In this document: positions 25,947-33,735 of the stretch, piece by piece
How positions within the stretch are numbered: position 1 is the stretch's first letter
How the letters are laid out: the number at the start of each line of letters is the position of its first letter
Source of the DNA: Verrucomicrobiia bacterium
GTDB taxonomy: Bacteria > Verrucomicrobiota > Verrucomicrobiia > Limisphaerales > JADLHS01
DNA: 64,000 bases
Assembly (NCBI GenBank): GCA_011525685.1
Contig: WYBW01000022.1
Coordinates: 248,001-312,000 of the forward strand
Reading direction: 5' to 3'
The notes under the pieces: model-generated
Told to the model about the DNA's origin: nothing
What the model saw: the letters and a program-made list of their open reading frames with translations, nothing else
The model's database searches: none
Position numbers and translations under genes: made by a program

Positions 25947-26564
25947 TCACTTGGCTTCGGAGGACAGCGCTTTTTCCATCTTGTCCATTTCTTTGAGGGC
26001 GGACTTGACGGCCTTGTCCACAAACTGGTGATTCCAGTTGGCGCTGCTCACCGTGCTGTTGATTGCCTTCACGCCGCCAGCCGTCACATCCGTGGCGAGG
26101 GCTTTCTGGATGTCTCCCAGGTCGGAGAGGAAGGGCTTGAACTTTTCGCCAGCCAGCTTGAGCGACGCCTCCACCTTGTCGTAGCTGACTTTGACGGCGT
26201 CGAGGCGGTTCTGTGATTTCTTGCGCAGGGATTCATTGGCGATGCTGTTGACGGTGTTCTGCCAGTCTTGGAAGTACTTTCTGCCATCGGTAGCCATCCA
26301 TTGGATCCGCGTTTTCGTCCAGCCAGCGGCGGCCTCCGTTTTGGCGACTTCCGCACAATAAGCGTTGTAGGCAGGGCGAAGGTCGCCCGACTTCTGCGCG
26401 GTGAGCGCATTGATTGCGGCAAGCGTGGCCTTGAGCTGCGCGTCCGTCTGGCTCGTTTCCACCCGGGCCTCTTTGATGCTCCGCGCGAGTTGTTCCTGGC
26501 TGGCCTGCGTGGCGAATGTCAGCAGGGTGGCGAGGCCGATCATAACCATGGTTGTCTTTTTCAT
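25947..26564 (-). CDS. DUF2959-like exported helical protein (paralogue 2)
   Basis: 206 residues, start ATG at 26564 with an A-rich, Shine-Dalgarno-free leader. The signal peptide ends TQAS. The mature part is helical and charged and matches the paralogue at 14845-15462 over nearly its whole length, with mainly conservative changes, so the two arose by duplication. It sits inside the glycyl-radical gene cluster, between the BASS transporter and the PFK-like gene, whereas the other copy is in a stress/envelope block. Presence here may be accidental or may mark a periplasmic component of the system. DUF2959 assignment is moderate; function unknown. Confidence 0.65.
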   Translation of the reverse strand: MKKTTMVMIGLATLLTFATQASQEQLARSIKEARVETSQTDAQLKATLAAINALTAQKSGDLRPAYNAYCAEVAKTEAAAGWTKTRIQWMATDGRKYFQDWQNTVNSIANESLRKKSQNRLDAVKVSYDKVEASLKLAGEKFKPFLSDLGDIQKALATDVTAGGVKAINSTVSSANWNHQFVDKAVKSALKEMDKMEKALSSEAK

Positions 26565-26616
26565 ATTTTGCTTTCGTTGGTGGTTTGATTTGACTGTTGA
26601 GATGCTCGCTTGAAAT

Positions 26617-27492
26617 TCAGGCAGTTGGCCTTGGCGCGCCGGCCGGAGCGCAAAAACGTCTGAGGATCGCGGCCGCGGCGAATCCGGAGAGAATGGCTCC
26701 CAGGAAGATTGCGAGGATGCACATCGTGGTCGCGCCCTGGGGCGCGCCGGCAACCCCCATCAACGTCGCCAAGGCCGGGCCGACGTTGCGCGTGCAGATG
26801 CCGAGGACCATCGGGGCTTTCTGGTCGTAGGAAAGTCCGAACCCGAGCAGATACGATGCGGCACCCAGCAGCGCGTAGTATAGGATTTGGGTGGCGATCG
26901 CATACGTGCCGACTGCGCTGAAGATCTCGCTCCGGTACACCCACAGCAGAACGGCGCACAGGATGAGGGTGTTCAAGCCGGTGATTTTCTTGACGACAGG
27001 GGCGGCCTTTTCCGCGCCGGATTCTGTGGCGCGGCGAATCCCCGCGCCGATGACCAGCGGCAGCGCAATGAAAAACAGGAGCGGCTTGGCGATGGTCCAG
27101 GGATCGGCAGTGAATCCCTTCGCCAACCACGGCACCATGAACGGCATCAGCACCACCGTTCCGGCGTAGGCCAGCAGCATGAAGGCCGACATGTAAGCCA
27201 GGCTCCCGCCGGATTTCCTCCGCATCACTGGAATCGCAGGAGAACAGGGCGCCATGCCCAGCAACACCAGGCCGAGGGCATAGGGTTCGGCCAGCGGAAT
27301 CAAGTTTGTGAGGAGCACGGCCAGGGCGGGACCGAAGACAAAACACCACAGCAACGTGAGCAGCACGAAACGCGCGTTGCGGAGAGCGGCGAGGGCTTCG
27401 GCCACATTGAGCCGCAGCCCCACCTCGAGCAGATTGCCCACCATGAAGATGACAATGGTGACCGATTGGATCTTGGCGAGGACTTGTTCCAT
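26617..27492 (-). CDS. BASS-family (bile acid:sodium symporter-like) transporter
   Basis: 291 residues with ~9-10 membrane segments in the BASS fold. Recognisable points are the N-terminal VGNLLEVGLRLN, the GMAPCSPAIPVM crossover region, which usually carries ion-binding residues, and GICTRNVGPALATL in the second half. BASS carriers import organic anions (bile acids, pyruvate, pantothenate, keto acids) with Na+. In this cluster it is the only transporter, so it likely brings in the substrate of the dehydratase/radical enzymes or exports a product (inference). The ATG at 27492 is 28 bases after the methyltransferase-like gene. Confidence 0.85.
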   Translation of the reverse strand: MEQVLAKIQSVTIVIFMVGNLLEVGLRLNVAEALAALRNARFVLLTLLWCFVFGPALAVLLTNLIPLAEPYALGLVLLGMAPCSPAIPVMRRKSGGSLAYMSAFMLLAYAGTVVLMPFMVPWLAKGFTADPWTIAKPLLFFIALPLVIGAGIRRATESGAEKAAPVVKKITGLNTLILCAVLLWVYRSEIFSAVGTYAIATQILYYALLGAASYLLGFGLSYDQKAPMVLGICTRNVGPALATLMGVAGAPQGATTMCILAIFLGAILSGFAAAAILRRFCAPAGAPRPTA

Positions 27493-27520
27493 GGTCTTGC
27501 GTCTCGGTGATAGTGACGGT

Positions 27521-28945
27521 CTAGGATCCTGAAGCGGCCCGCGTGAACACGGACCAATCCAGTTTTGACGCTCCGTTGGGTTCTCCACTCAAGCGCGGTC
27601 CGATCTTGATTCTGGACAACTCGACTTGGGGCGGCTTCTCCGCCTCCGGGTTGGTAAGGCCGAGGTGAATGAAATCTGCTTCTGACATGAAGGGTCTCGG
27701 GTCTGACCCCAACGCGCCTCCATAGGCATCTCTCGCATCATCCGTGAAGACCGGAATCCCCTTCAGGCCGCCCTCGGCTGGCAACCTCCGCAAGGCCTCC
27801 CGGATCGCGATACGAAGGGTCTCTTCCACAGGCAAGGCTCGGAAAAAGGTCATAAAGACATGCCTGATATATTGATGAACAAGGATTCGGTGATTCTTTT
27901 GACTCCACTCCGGGGAGCTCAGCTTCCTGCCGAGACATTCAATAAGACGGCTGGCTATCCGTTCCACTTCCGGCTTTAAGCGAATCTGTCGCCACGATCC
28001 CGAGCCGGGGACACGCTGCTGAACTTCAAGCTTCTTGGTATTGATCCACCTCACGCACTCACGCGTCTTCTGGGCGCCCTGTCCTTTGACCTGGAGAACT
28101 TCGATAAAAGCCGTCGCCACCTCATCCACCTGGACAATGACCATATCCCGCTCCTGCATATTGGTGGCAATCCTGTCGAGCTCACGGGCCTGCTCATCTT
28201 GCGGGTAATTATTCAGGACATTTCCCACAAACAGGACGTTCTGCCTGTCCGCGATCCTTTGAGGAACGTCTGTCTTCTGCAAGGTGATCCCGAATTTCGC
28301 GAGACCTGCTTCCAGCGGATATTTCTCCAGCTTGTATCCATTCCAAGAAGGGGCAGGCAGACTCGGATCCACCTCCCGCTTTCTTTCCGAGGCGATCCTT
28401 GCCTCGATTTCCGCCACCTCGGGGGCCAGCGCCGCATCCAACTGCGGGTTGGAAAACTCAACTTGTTCACCCGCGTACATGAATGTCCGGCCCATGAAAT
28501 ACGCCTCCCACACCTCATTGCCATGCAGGTGGTAAGAATAAGCAACGGAGGAGACCTTGCCGTTACGATCAACGACAAAATGCCAGTCCTTGACCTCGCA
28601 CGCAGCCCCCTTGGAAGAAAATATCGCGGATAAGCACCCACGGATCTTTTCCGCCCGGTCTCCCAGGAGGGTGACGTTCGCGTAAGGCACCGCCTCAACG
28701 CGCTCGGTGGCTACATAATCCACGTCCATCTCAAGGTCGTTTGCCAAAAGCGTTTTTAAGGCGGTCGCCACCTTGGCACGGGATGCGCCGACATCAATGA
28801 ACGCAAACTCACGGTCCAACAGAGCCAGCCCGTCCCGGACAGGATCTTGGGGATTCTGGAGATCCCACAGAAGGCTACCGATCCCAACATTCCGGTCGGG
28901 GATGATGTTGGTATCAACAAAGGGAACTGCGATCTGAGCCTTCAT
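27521..28945 (-). CDS. Putative SAM-dependent methyltransferase-fold protein, divergent
   Basis: 474 residues. I do not recognise a family. The N-terminal part has a methyltransferase-like strand-turn (FIDVGASRAKVATALK, ~47-62, a degenerate motif I) and a following acidic strand (DVDYVATERVEAVPYAN). The middle has NVLFVGNVLNNYPQDEQARELDRIA, resembling motifs IV-V of CheR-type enzymes. The C-terminal half is helical (EETLRIAIREALRRLP and following). Base composition looks less GC-rich than the neighbours, with more AT-ending codons, which may mean recent acquisition. It lies between aconitase X and BASS in the cluster with short gaps. A CheR-like or unrelated Rossmann protein is possible; this call is tentative. 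Confidence 0.45.
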   Translation of the reverse strand: MKAQIAVPFVDTNIIPDRNVGIGSLLWDLQNPQDPVRDGLALLDREFAFIDVGASRAKVATALKTLLANDLEMDVDYVATERVEAVPYANVTLLGDRAEKIRGCLSAIFSSKGAACEVKDWHFVVDRNGKVSSVAYSYHLHGNEVWEAYFMGRTFMYAGEQVEFSNPQLDAALAPEVAEIEARIASERKREVDPSLPAPSWNGYKLEKYPLEAGLAKFGITLQKTDVPQRIADRQNVLFVGNVLNNYPQDEQARELDRIATNMQERDMVIVQVDEVATAFIEVLQVKGQGAQKTRECVRWINTKKLEVQQRVPGSGSWRQIRLKPEVERIASRLIECLGRKLSSPEWSQKNHRILVHQYIRHVFMTFFRALPVEETLRIAIREALRRLPAEGGLKGIPVFTDDARDAYGGALGSDPRPFMSEADFIHLGLTNPEAEKPPQVELSRIKIGPRLSGEPNGASKLDWSVFTRAASGS

Positions 28946-28961
28946 GGAGTCGGGCGGATTC

Positions 28962-28989
28962 GAGCGCCCCCGGCGAACCGGGGGCACTC
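28962..28989 (-). other. GC-rich hairpin between acnX large and the methyltransferase-like gene
   Basis: An inverted repeat with an 8-bp perfect stem GCCCCCGG/CCGGGGGC around a CGAA tetraloop, extended by one mismatch and three more pairs (GAG/CTC). It fills most of the 64-base gap after the aconitase-X large-subunit stop. There is no T-tract on the minus-strand side, so it is a poor rho-independent terminator. An mRNA processing or attenuation hairpin that sets the ratio of upstream to downstream gene products fits better (inference). Confidence 0.55.
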
Positions 28990-29009
28990 GGCGAATCTGA
29001 ACTTCGCTG

Positions 29010-30500
29010 CTAGTCCACCATCGGTTTTTCCCCCTGATACAGAGGGCGTTCCTTTTCGCTGGCCAACCGTTCCTTGCGCGGTTTGCTCCAGTATTCCCAG
29101 CGCGCGGTTGGCGTGAACACGCCGGTCACGGCAGCGTTGACCAGGGCTTCCGGGTTGCCATAGATCCACTTCGGTCCGAAGCCGCCGCCCAGCTTCACGT
29201 ACTTGAAGCTGTCCGTGGCGATGACGGTGTCTTTCGGGTAGTGGCGAATCGGGGACATGGCGATGCAGGTCTGGTGGAAGATGTGGCCGCCCGCATCCTC
29301 GATGGTCTTGGTATCGCCGTAATGCTGGGCCATGAAGTAGGTCGGCGTGTCGGTCTGCACCCACAGCTTCACTCCCTTCTTCACCTTCTTGCCCTTCACC
29401 AGGCGCGCCACCTCGCGGACTTCATCCCAGGTCGCGTGCGGACACCCGAAGAAGACGATGTCCACCGGCTTCGCCTTTTCCGGACCGGGGGCCGGCGCGA
29501 TGGCGTTGAGATGGCGGTACATCTCGACGACGTCCTCCATCGTGACTTTATACCGTTCGGGTTTCCTGGGCATCTTACCCTTGAAGGCGGCTTCGAGTGT
29601 CGGGGACTCCGGCGTATAGCCCATCAGGTGCATCATCGGGTCGTTCATGCCGGGTGAGGCGCACGAGATCAGGTTCTTGGTCGCGCCCGGGCCCATCTTC
29701 TTGGGCAGGTTGAGCACGGCCATGATCCGGTTGCCGGCCTTCTCGGCAATGGCGGCACCCAGGGCGCCCCAATCCGCCATTCCCTTGATGTTGTCACGGA
29801 CCTCGTTAGTCAGCTCGACAATGCATTTGGCCGCGCGGAATTCGTCGAGGTGCGTGCCGTATTTGGGCAGGCAGCCGGTGTAAGCGCAATAAACCGTGTT
29901 GACGGCGGCTTCCCGGTTGGTCCGGGCGCCCAGGATGGTGTTGATGTAGCACGCGGCACTGGATTCCGAGCTGGCCGCGTATTCGCCCATCTTGGGGATG
30001 CGGGTGTTAAGGTAAGGATTGCACGAGAGCCAGGGGAGCCAGCCATGCTTCATGAGCATGTCGTAACCCGCCTGGAAGCCGGCGACCATTTCCTGGTCGA
30101 GCTTGAAGCTGCCCTTGCCCGGAATCTCGAAGTTCCAAGGTTTGCCGTTCGGCGGTCCCAAAATCTCCTTGGCTTTGTCCAACTGCATCATGTACGGATC
30201 GTTTCCGCACTGGGTGCCGGACTCGTCGGCGACGTGCGCATCCTTCATCGCGAAAATCGGATCGTAGAGCGGGCTGTGTCCCAGGTCGTATTCATTGAGC
30301 TTCTTTAATCTCTCCGGCTGCATGCGGTCCTTCACGTAGATGGGGCAGCAGTTGAGCGTGAGGACAAGATCCACCATTTCCGTGGCCTCGACCGCTTTGC
30401 CGAAGTCCAAGAGTTTGTCCATGCAGAACTGCTTGGCTTCGCCATGCTTGCCATCCAGCATTTCCTGTTGGAGCTTTGTAAGTTTCATTTTCTTTTTCAT
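29010..30500 (-). CDS. Aconitase X large (catalytic) subunit
   Basis: 496 residues matching the AcnX (former DUF521) family: the block ESSAACYINTILGARTNRE (~179-197), the preceding SCNPYL with Cys 160, and the later FFGCPHATWDEV segment are family hallmarks. Known AcnX enzymes are cis-3-hydroxy-L-proline dehydratases in bacteria and phosphomevalonate dehydratase in archaea; they use an Fe-S cluster and eliminate water. Usual large subunits are ~400 residues, so this one is long (extra N-terminal ~60 residues). The small subunit is encoded 37 bases upstream. Substrate here is not predictable from sequence. The start has an A-rich leader and no Shine-Dalgarno; an ATG at 30488 is an alternative. 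Confidence 0.9.
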   Translation of the reverse strand: MKKKMKLTKLQQEMLDGKHGEAKQFCMDKLLDFGKAVEATEMVDLVLTLNCCPIYVKDRMQPERLKKLNEYDLGHSPLYDPIFAMKDAHVADESGTQCGNDPYMMQLDKAKEILGPPNGKPWNFEIPGKGSFKLDQEMVAGFQAGYDMLMKHGWLPWLSCNPYLNTRIPKMGEYAASSESSAACYINTILGARTNREAAVNTVYCAYTGCLPKYGTHLDEFRAAKCIVELTNEVRDNIKGMADWGALGAAIAEKAGNRIMAVLNLPKKMGPGATKNLISCASPGMNDPMMHLMGYTPESPTLEAAFKGKMPRKPERYKVTMEDVVEMYRHLNAIAPAPGPEKAKPVDIVFFGCPHATWDEVREVARLVKGKKVKKGVKLWVQTDTPTYFMAQHYGDTKTIEDAGGHIFHQTCIAMSPIRHYPKDTVIATDSFKYVKLGGGFGPKWIYGNPEALVNAAVTGVFTPTARWEYWSKPRKERLASEKERPLYQGEKPMVD

Positions 30501-30537
30501 ATTGATTTTACTTTCGGTAATGGGTGTTGTGCGGGTC

Positions 30538-30984
30538 TTAGGCCTGCTTCCGAGTAATCGTGACGGTGGCCTTCTCGCCGACTTCGGGTGCGTTGATCTC
30601 CACCCAGTCCCCGTCCTTGATGACCTTGAGCGGGTCCTTGTTCAGTTTGTCCACGGCGGGAATCTCACCGGCAATGGCGCCGTTAATGTCAATCCAGTGG
30701 ACTGTTTGGCAGATGAGGCCGGCGGGGCCATGCTTCGAGACCTTGCACTTGTAGTACAGGCTGAAGGCGCCGCTGGTGGAGCCGGCCGTCGTGGGATAGA
30801 CGAAGATCTTGCCGGTGACGATCTTGCCTTTCGTGTCGGCGCCGGGTGCCATCACCATGCCGTCTTCGTTGCCGACGTGGTTGAACGCCCATCCGATCCG
30901 CTGGCGATTCACCAGCGCTTCACCCGCCGCTTTTCCTTTCGACCGGGCGATACCGGTTAGAACGATTTTCTTTTTCTTTTCCAT
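30538..30984 (-). CDS. Aconitase X small (swivel) subunit
   Basis: 148 residues of the AcnX-type swivel domain (DUF126). The conserved catalytic-loop region appears as TTAGSTSGAFSLYY (~65-78), in which the family's active-site serine sits in GST. The preceding FVYP strand and the later PAGLICQTVHWIDINGAIAGEIPAVD are also typical. It assembles with the large subunit encoded 37 bases downstream to form the dehydratase. The gene has no Shine-Dalgarno but an A-rich leader. 155 bases separate it from the glycyl-radical enzyme gene upstream, the largest gap in the cluster; a promoter or processing site may lie there. Confidence 0.9.
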   Translation of the reverse strand: MEKKKKIVLTGIARSKGKAAGEALVNRQRIGWAFNHVGNEDGMVMAPGADTKGKIVTGKIFVYPTTAGSTSGAFSLYYKCKVSKHGPAGLICQTVHWIDINGAIAGEIPAVDKLNKDPLKVIKDGDWVEINAPEVGEKATVTITRKQA

Positions 30985-31139
30985 ACGTTGCTTTTTGTTT
31001 TTGATTTAGCGCCGCTTTCCGGGGCGGGAAGTACGGTGCGGATCTGTATCCCGCCGCCAGTCAATCTGGTGCCGGGAGCCCTTAAATCTCCATGGAGGCT
31101 GATTGGTCATTTCATCAAGTGCAGTCTCTTCTCACTTGT

Positions 31140-33686
31140 TCATTGCTCTTCGGTCCGGGCGATGATCTCCGCCTGCTGTGAGGGCGAAAGGTCGGTGAAG
31201 TACGCGCAGTAGCCGGCGACCCGCACGACGAGATCCCGGTACTTCTCCGGGTTCTTCTGGGCGTCCAGCAGGGTTTGTTTGTTGAGGATATTGAACTGGA
31301 TGTGCGCATGCTTCTGGCTGCTCCAGGCGCGGATCAACTGCATGAGCCGGCGCGTTCCTTCCTCTCCGGCTACGTTCATGGGCGACATCTTCATGTTGAG
31401 CAGGTCTTCACGATGCGTCTTGTAGATCTGGCAAGTTGCCCGGGCGATGGACTGCAGGGTCACCGTCGGCCCCTTGGTGTCGCAGCCGTGCGAGGGAACG
31501 ATTCCATCGGAGAGGAATTCTCCGGCCGGCCGGCCGTTCGGCGTGGCCATGGTTACCTTGCCGCAGGGGTTATGGAAGGTGATCGGGATGATGCGCATGT
31601 TGGCGCTCTGGCCATGCGGCCTGGGATGGTTGTGGGTATACTCCATAACGGTGCGCTGGATGTGATAGCCGATCGTGTCCACCCATTCGATGCCGTTGCC
31701 GTACTTGGGAGCATTGAGGCACATCTGGCGAATGGCTTCCTTGCCCTCCCAGTTCTTCTCCAAGGCCTCGAGGAGCTGGTCCCAGGTGAGCTTCTTCGTG
31801 TCGTAGATGAGGTGCTTGATGGCGGCCAGAGAATCAATGCAGGTCGCGAACCCGCCAAGCCCGTCAATACAGGAAGCATCCAGCGCTCCGGGGATGTAAT
31901 CTGCGTGTGAGTGGAGGTCCCGGCCATGCTCCATGCACAGGTCATGCAGCGTGGAGGCCAGCGGAGCCGCGATGTACTTGGACTTCATCCCGGCCGCGAT
32001 GTAGTTCTGGATCATGATGTGCTTGACGACGTTCTCCAACTGCAGCCGGTAGGCATTCCACACGTCGTCGTAGGTCTTGAAGGTCCGCGGGTCACCCGTC
32101 TTCAGGCCGAACTGCTCGTCCTTGTAGATCTTCACCTTGCCGTCGCGGAGGGTCATCTCCATGACGATGCCGTAATTGATGCCGCCATTGCCGGTCTTGT
32201 GGGTCTCGCGGTTGGGCAGGCGCGATTCCGAGCACCCCGACATAGCGTAATCCAGGGCTTCCCGCTTGACGATCCCGTTGCTCATGAACCACGGCACCTC
32301 GAACTCGTCGTTGATCAGTTTGGGCGAGCCCTTGCCGTCCTTGATGGTCTCGGCCACGGCATGCAGGAACTTGTCGGGAGTATTGGCGTGGATCCGGACT
32401 CCCAGCTCCGGGTAGCTGCACTTGAGCGGCCGGGTTGACTCCAGGATCAGGTAAGAGAGCTCGTTGGTGGCGTCGAAACCGTCGGTGGTCTGGCCGCCGA
32501 TGGTCACCGTCTCGTGGTGGGAGAATCCCTCGCGGCCCTTGGCCGCGGATGGTGACATTTGCGACTCGATGCTCTGCATGATGTTCAACCAAAGGCACTG
32601 GAAGAGCTCCTGCGCGCCTTCCGGCGTGATCCGCCCTTCTTGAACGTCCTTCTTGTACGTGGGATAGAGATACTGGTCCATCCGGCCCTGATTAACTTGC
32701 CCTCCCACCATCTCCTCCAGACGCGAGAAGAGCTGGGTGAACCACTGCGCCTGGACCGCTTCCCGGAAGGTGCGCGCCGGATTCTCCGGCACCCACGCGC
32801 AGATGGCTGCGATCTCCTCCAGTTCCTTCTTGCGCTGGGCGTCTTTCGTCTTGGCGGCCATCTCGGCGGCCAATTCGGAGTAGCGTTTGGCGAGGAGGCT
32901 CAAAGCGTCGCAGGTGATGATGGCCGCTTCGTAGAAGGGCCTCTTGAAGGCGAGGTCGCGCGGGTCTTCCAGCGCGGCCAACCGTGCCTGGGCTTCCTCG
33001 CGCAAGCCCTTGCAGCCCCGCTTCAGCATCTTCTCAAAATCAGGGACCCAGTTCTGGGAATGGCGCATGGTTGAAGTGGAAATGATCACGAACGAAAACT
33101 TGGTTCCGACATTCTCGGGGTCAGCACCCCAGAACAAGTGCCGGGTTTCAGGAGGCAGGGCCTTGATAAAGTTGGGGGTAAAGTCCTTGCCCTTCCAATA
33201 AGGGAAAAGGACCTCATCAATAATCTGCTTGTCTTCGTCGGTTACGGTAACGGCATCCGGGGCTCCGGCCTTTTTGGCCTCAATGAACGCTTTTGCTCCC
33301 TCTTGGATGATGGTGCCGTCAAGCTCCGGGTAGACCAGCGAGTATTTTCCGAACCAGGTGCAGGGCCGGCCGACGATCAGCTCATCGTCGAAAATAGCGA
33401 CAGACATTTTCTCCGCGATGTTCTTCAGGGCTTTGGCCCAGCGCAGGACGAGCGGCTGACATTCTGTGGTCTTGAACGACTCGGTGAAATAGACCGCCCG
33501 TTCCAGAGCCACGCGAGGCGCACCGGCGGTGCGGATGGCTTCAAACATCCTGATGACCCGATCGGTGGCGGTTCCCGTCAGTATCTTCTTGCCCTCGGCA
33601 ATGGCCTGTTCCTGGGCGGAGAGCATCCGGGTCGCGGCCGTGGTGGCGGTCGTTCCTTCGGTTGGTGTAATCGTTGTCGTATTCAT
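31140..33686 (-). CDS. Glycyl-radical enzyme of unassigned substrate (C-x-E type)
   Basis: 848 residues. The glycyl-radical motif is near the C-terminus: VRVAGYCAYF with Gly 825. The thiyl cysteine is C485 in SGCSES, with Glu 487, so the C-x-E pair of dehydratases, decarboxylases and C-N/C-S lyases is present. Pyruvate formate-lyase has two adjacent Cys instead, so this is not PFL. The barrel segments MHGQ-type HSHADYIPGALDAS and the GVRIHANTPDKF loop are standard. Residues after the active Cys (SRLPNRETHKTGNGG) differ from the GCVEP pattern of well-studied members, which argues for a less-known subgroup. AGGA precedes the ATG directly. The large activase at 23797 is its probable partner. Oxygen-sensitive, cytoplasmic. 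Confidence 0.93.
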   Translation of the reverse strand: MNTTTITPTEGTTATTAATRMLSAQEQAIAEGKKILTGTATDRVIRMFEAIRTAGAPRVALERAVYFTESFKTTECQPLVLRWAKALKNIAEKMSVAIFDDELIVGRPCTWFGKYSLVYPELDGTIIQEGAKAFIEAKKAGAPDAVTVTDEDKQIIDEVLFPYWKGKDFTPNFIKALPPETRHLFWGADPENVGTKFSFVIISTSTMRHSQNWVPDFEKMLKRGCKGLREEAQARLAALEDPRDLAFKRPFYEAAIITCDALSLLAKRYSELAAEMAAKTKDAQRKKELEEIAAICAWVPENPARTFREAVQAQWFTQLFSRLEEMVGGQVNQGRMDQYLYPTYKKDVQEGRITPEGAQELFQCLWLNIMQSIESQMSPSAAKGREGFSHHETVTIGGQTTDGFDATNELSYLILESTRPLKCSYPELGVRIHANTPDKFLHAVAETIKDGKGSPKLINDEFEVPWFMSNGIVKREALDYAMSGCSESRLPNRETHKTGNGGINYGIVMEMTLRDGKVKIYKDEQFGLKTGDPRTFKTYDDVWNAYRLQLENVVKHIMIQNYIAAGMKSKYIAAPLASTLHDLCMEHGRDLHSHADYIPGALDASCIDGLGGFATCIDSLAAIKHLIYDTKKLTWDQLLEALEKNWEGKEAIRQMCLNAPKYGNGIEWVDTIGYHIQRTVMEYTHNHPRPHGQSANMRIIPITFHNPCGKVTMATPNGRPAGEFLSDGIVPSHGCDTKGPTVTLQSIARATCQIYKTHREDLLNMKMSPMNVAGEEGTRRLMQLIRAWSSQKHAHIQFNILNKQTLLDAQKNPEKYRDLVVRVAGYCAYFTDLSPSQQAEIIARTEEQ

Positions 33687-33735
33687 TCCTGTTTTGGCTG
33701 TTGGAGACGGGTGGGCTTGACTGTTTGTTGTGGCC

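Noticed and set aside
31090-31105. CTCCATGGAG palindrome between the GRE and AcnX genes as a terminator
   Set aside because: Too short, no loop and no T-tract; an ordinary restriction-type palindrome.
31140-33686. Calling the radical enzyme pyruvate formate-lyase
   Set aside because: The adjacent double Cys of PFL is absent; the single Cys followed by x-Glu fits other glycyl-radical families.
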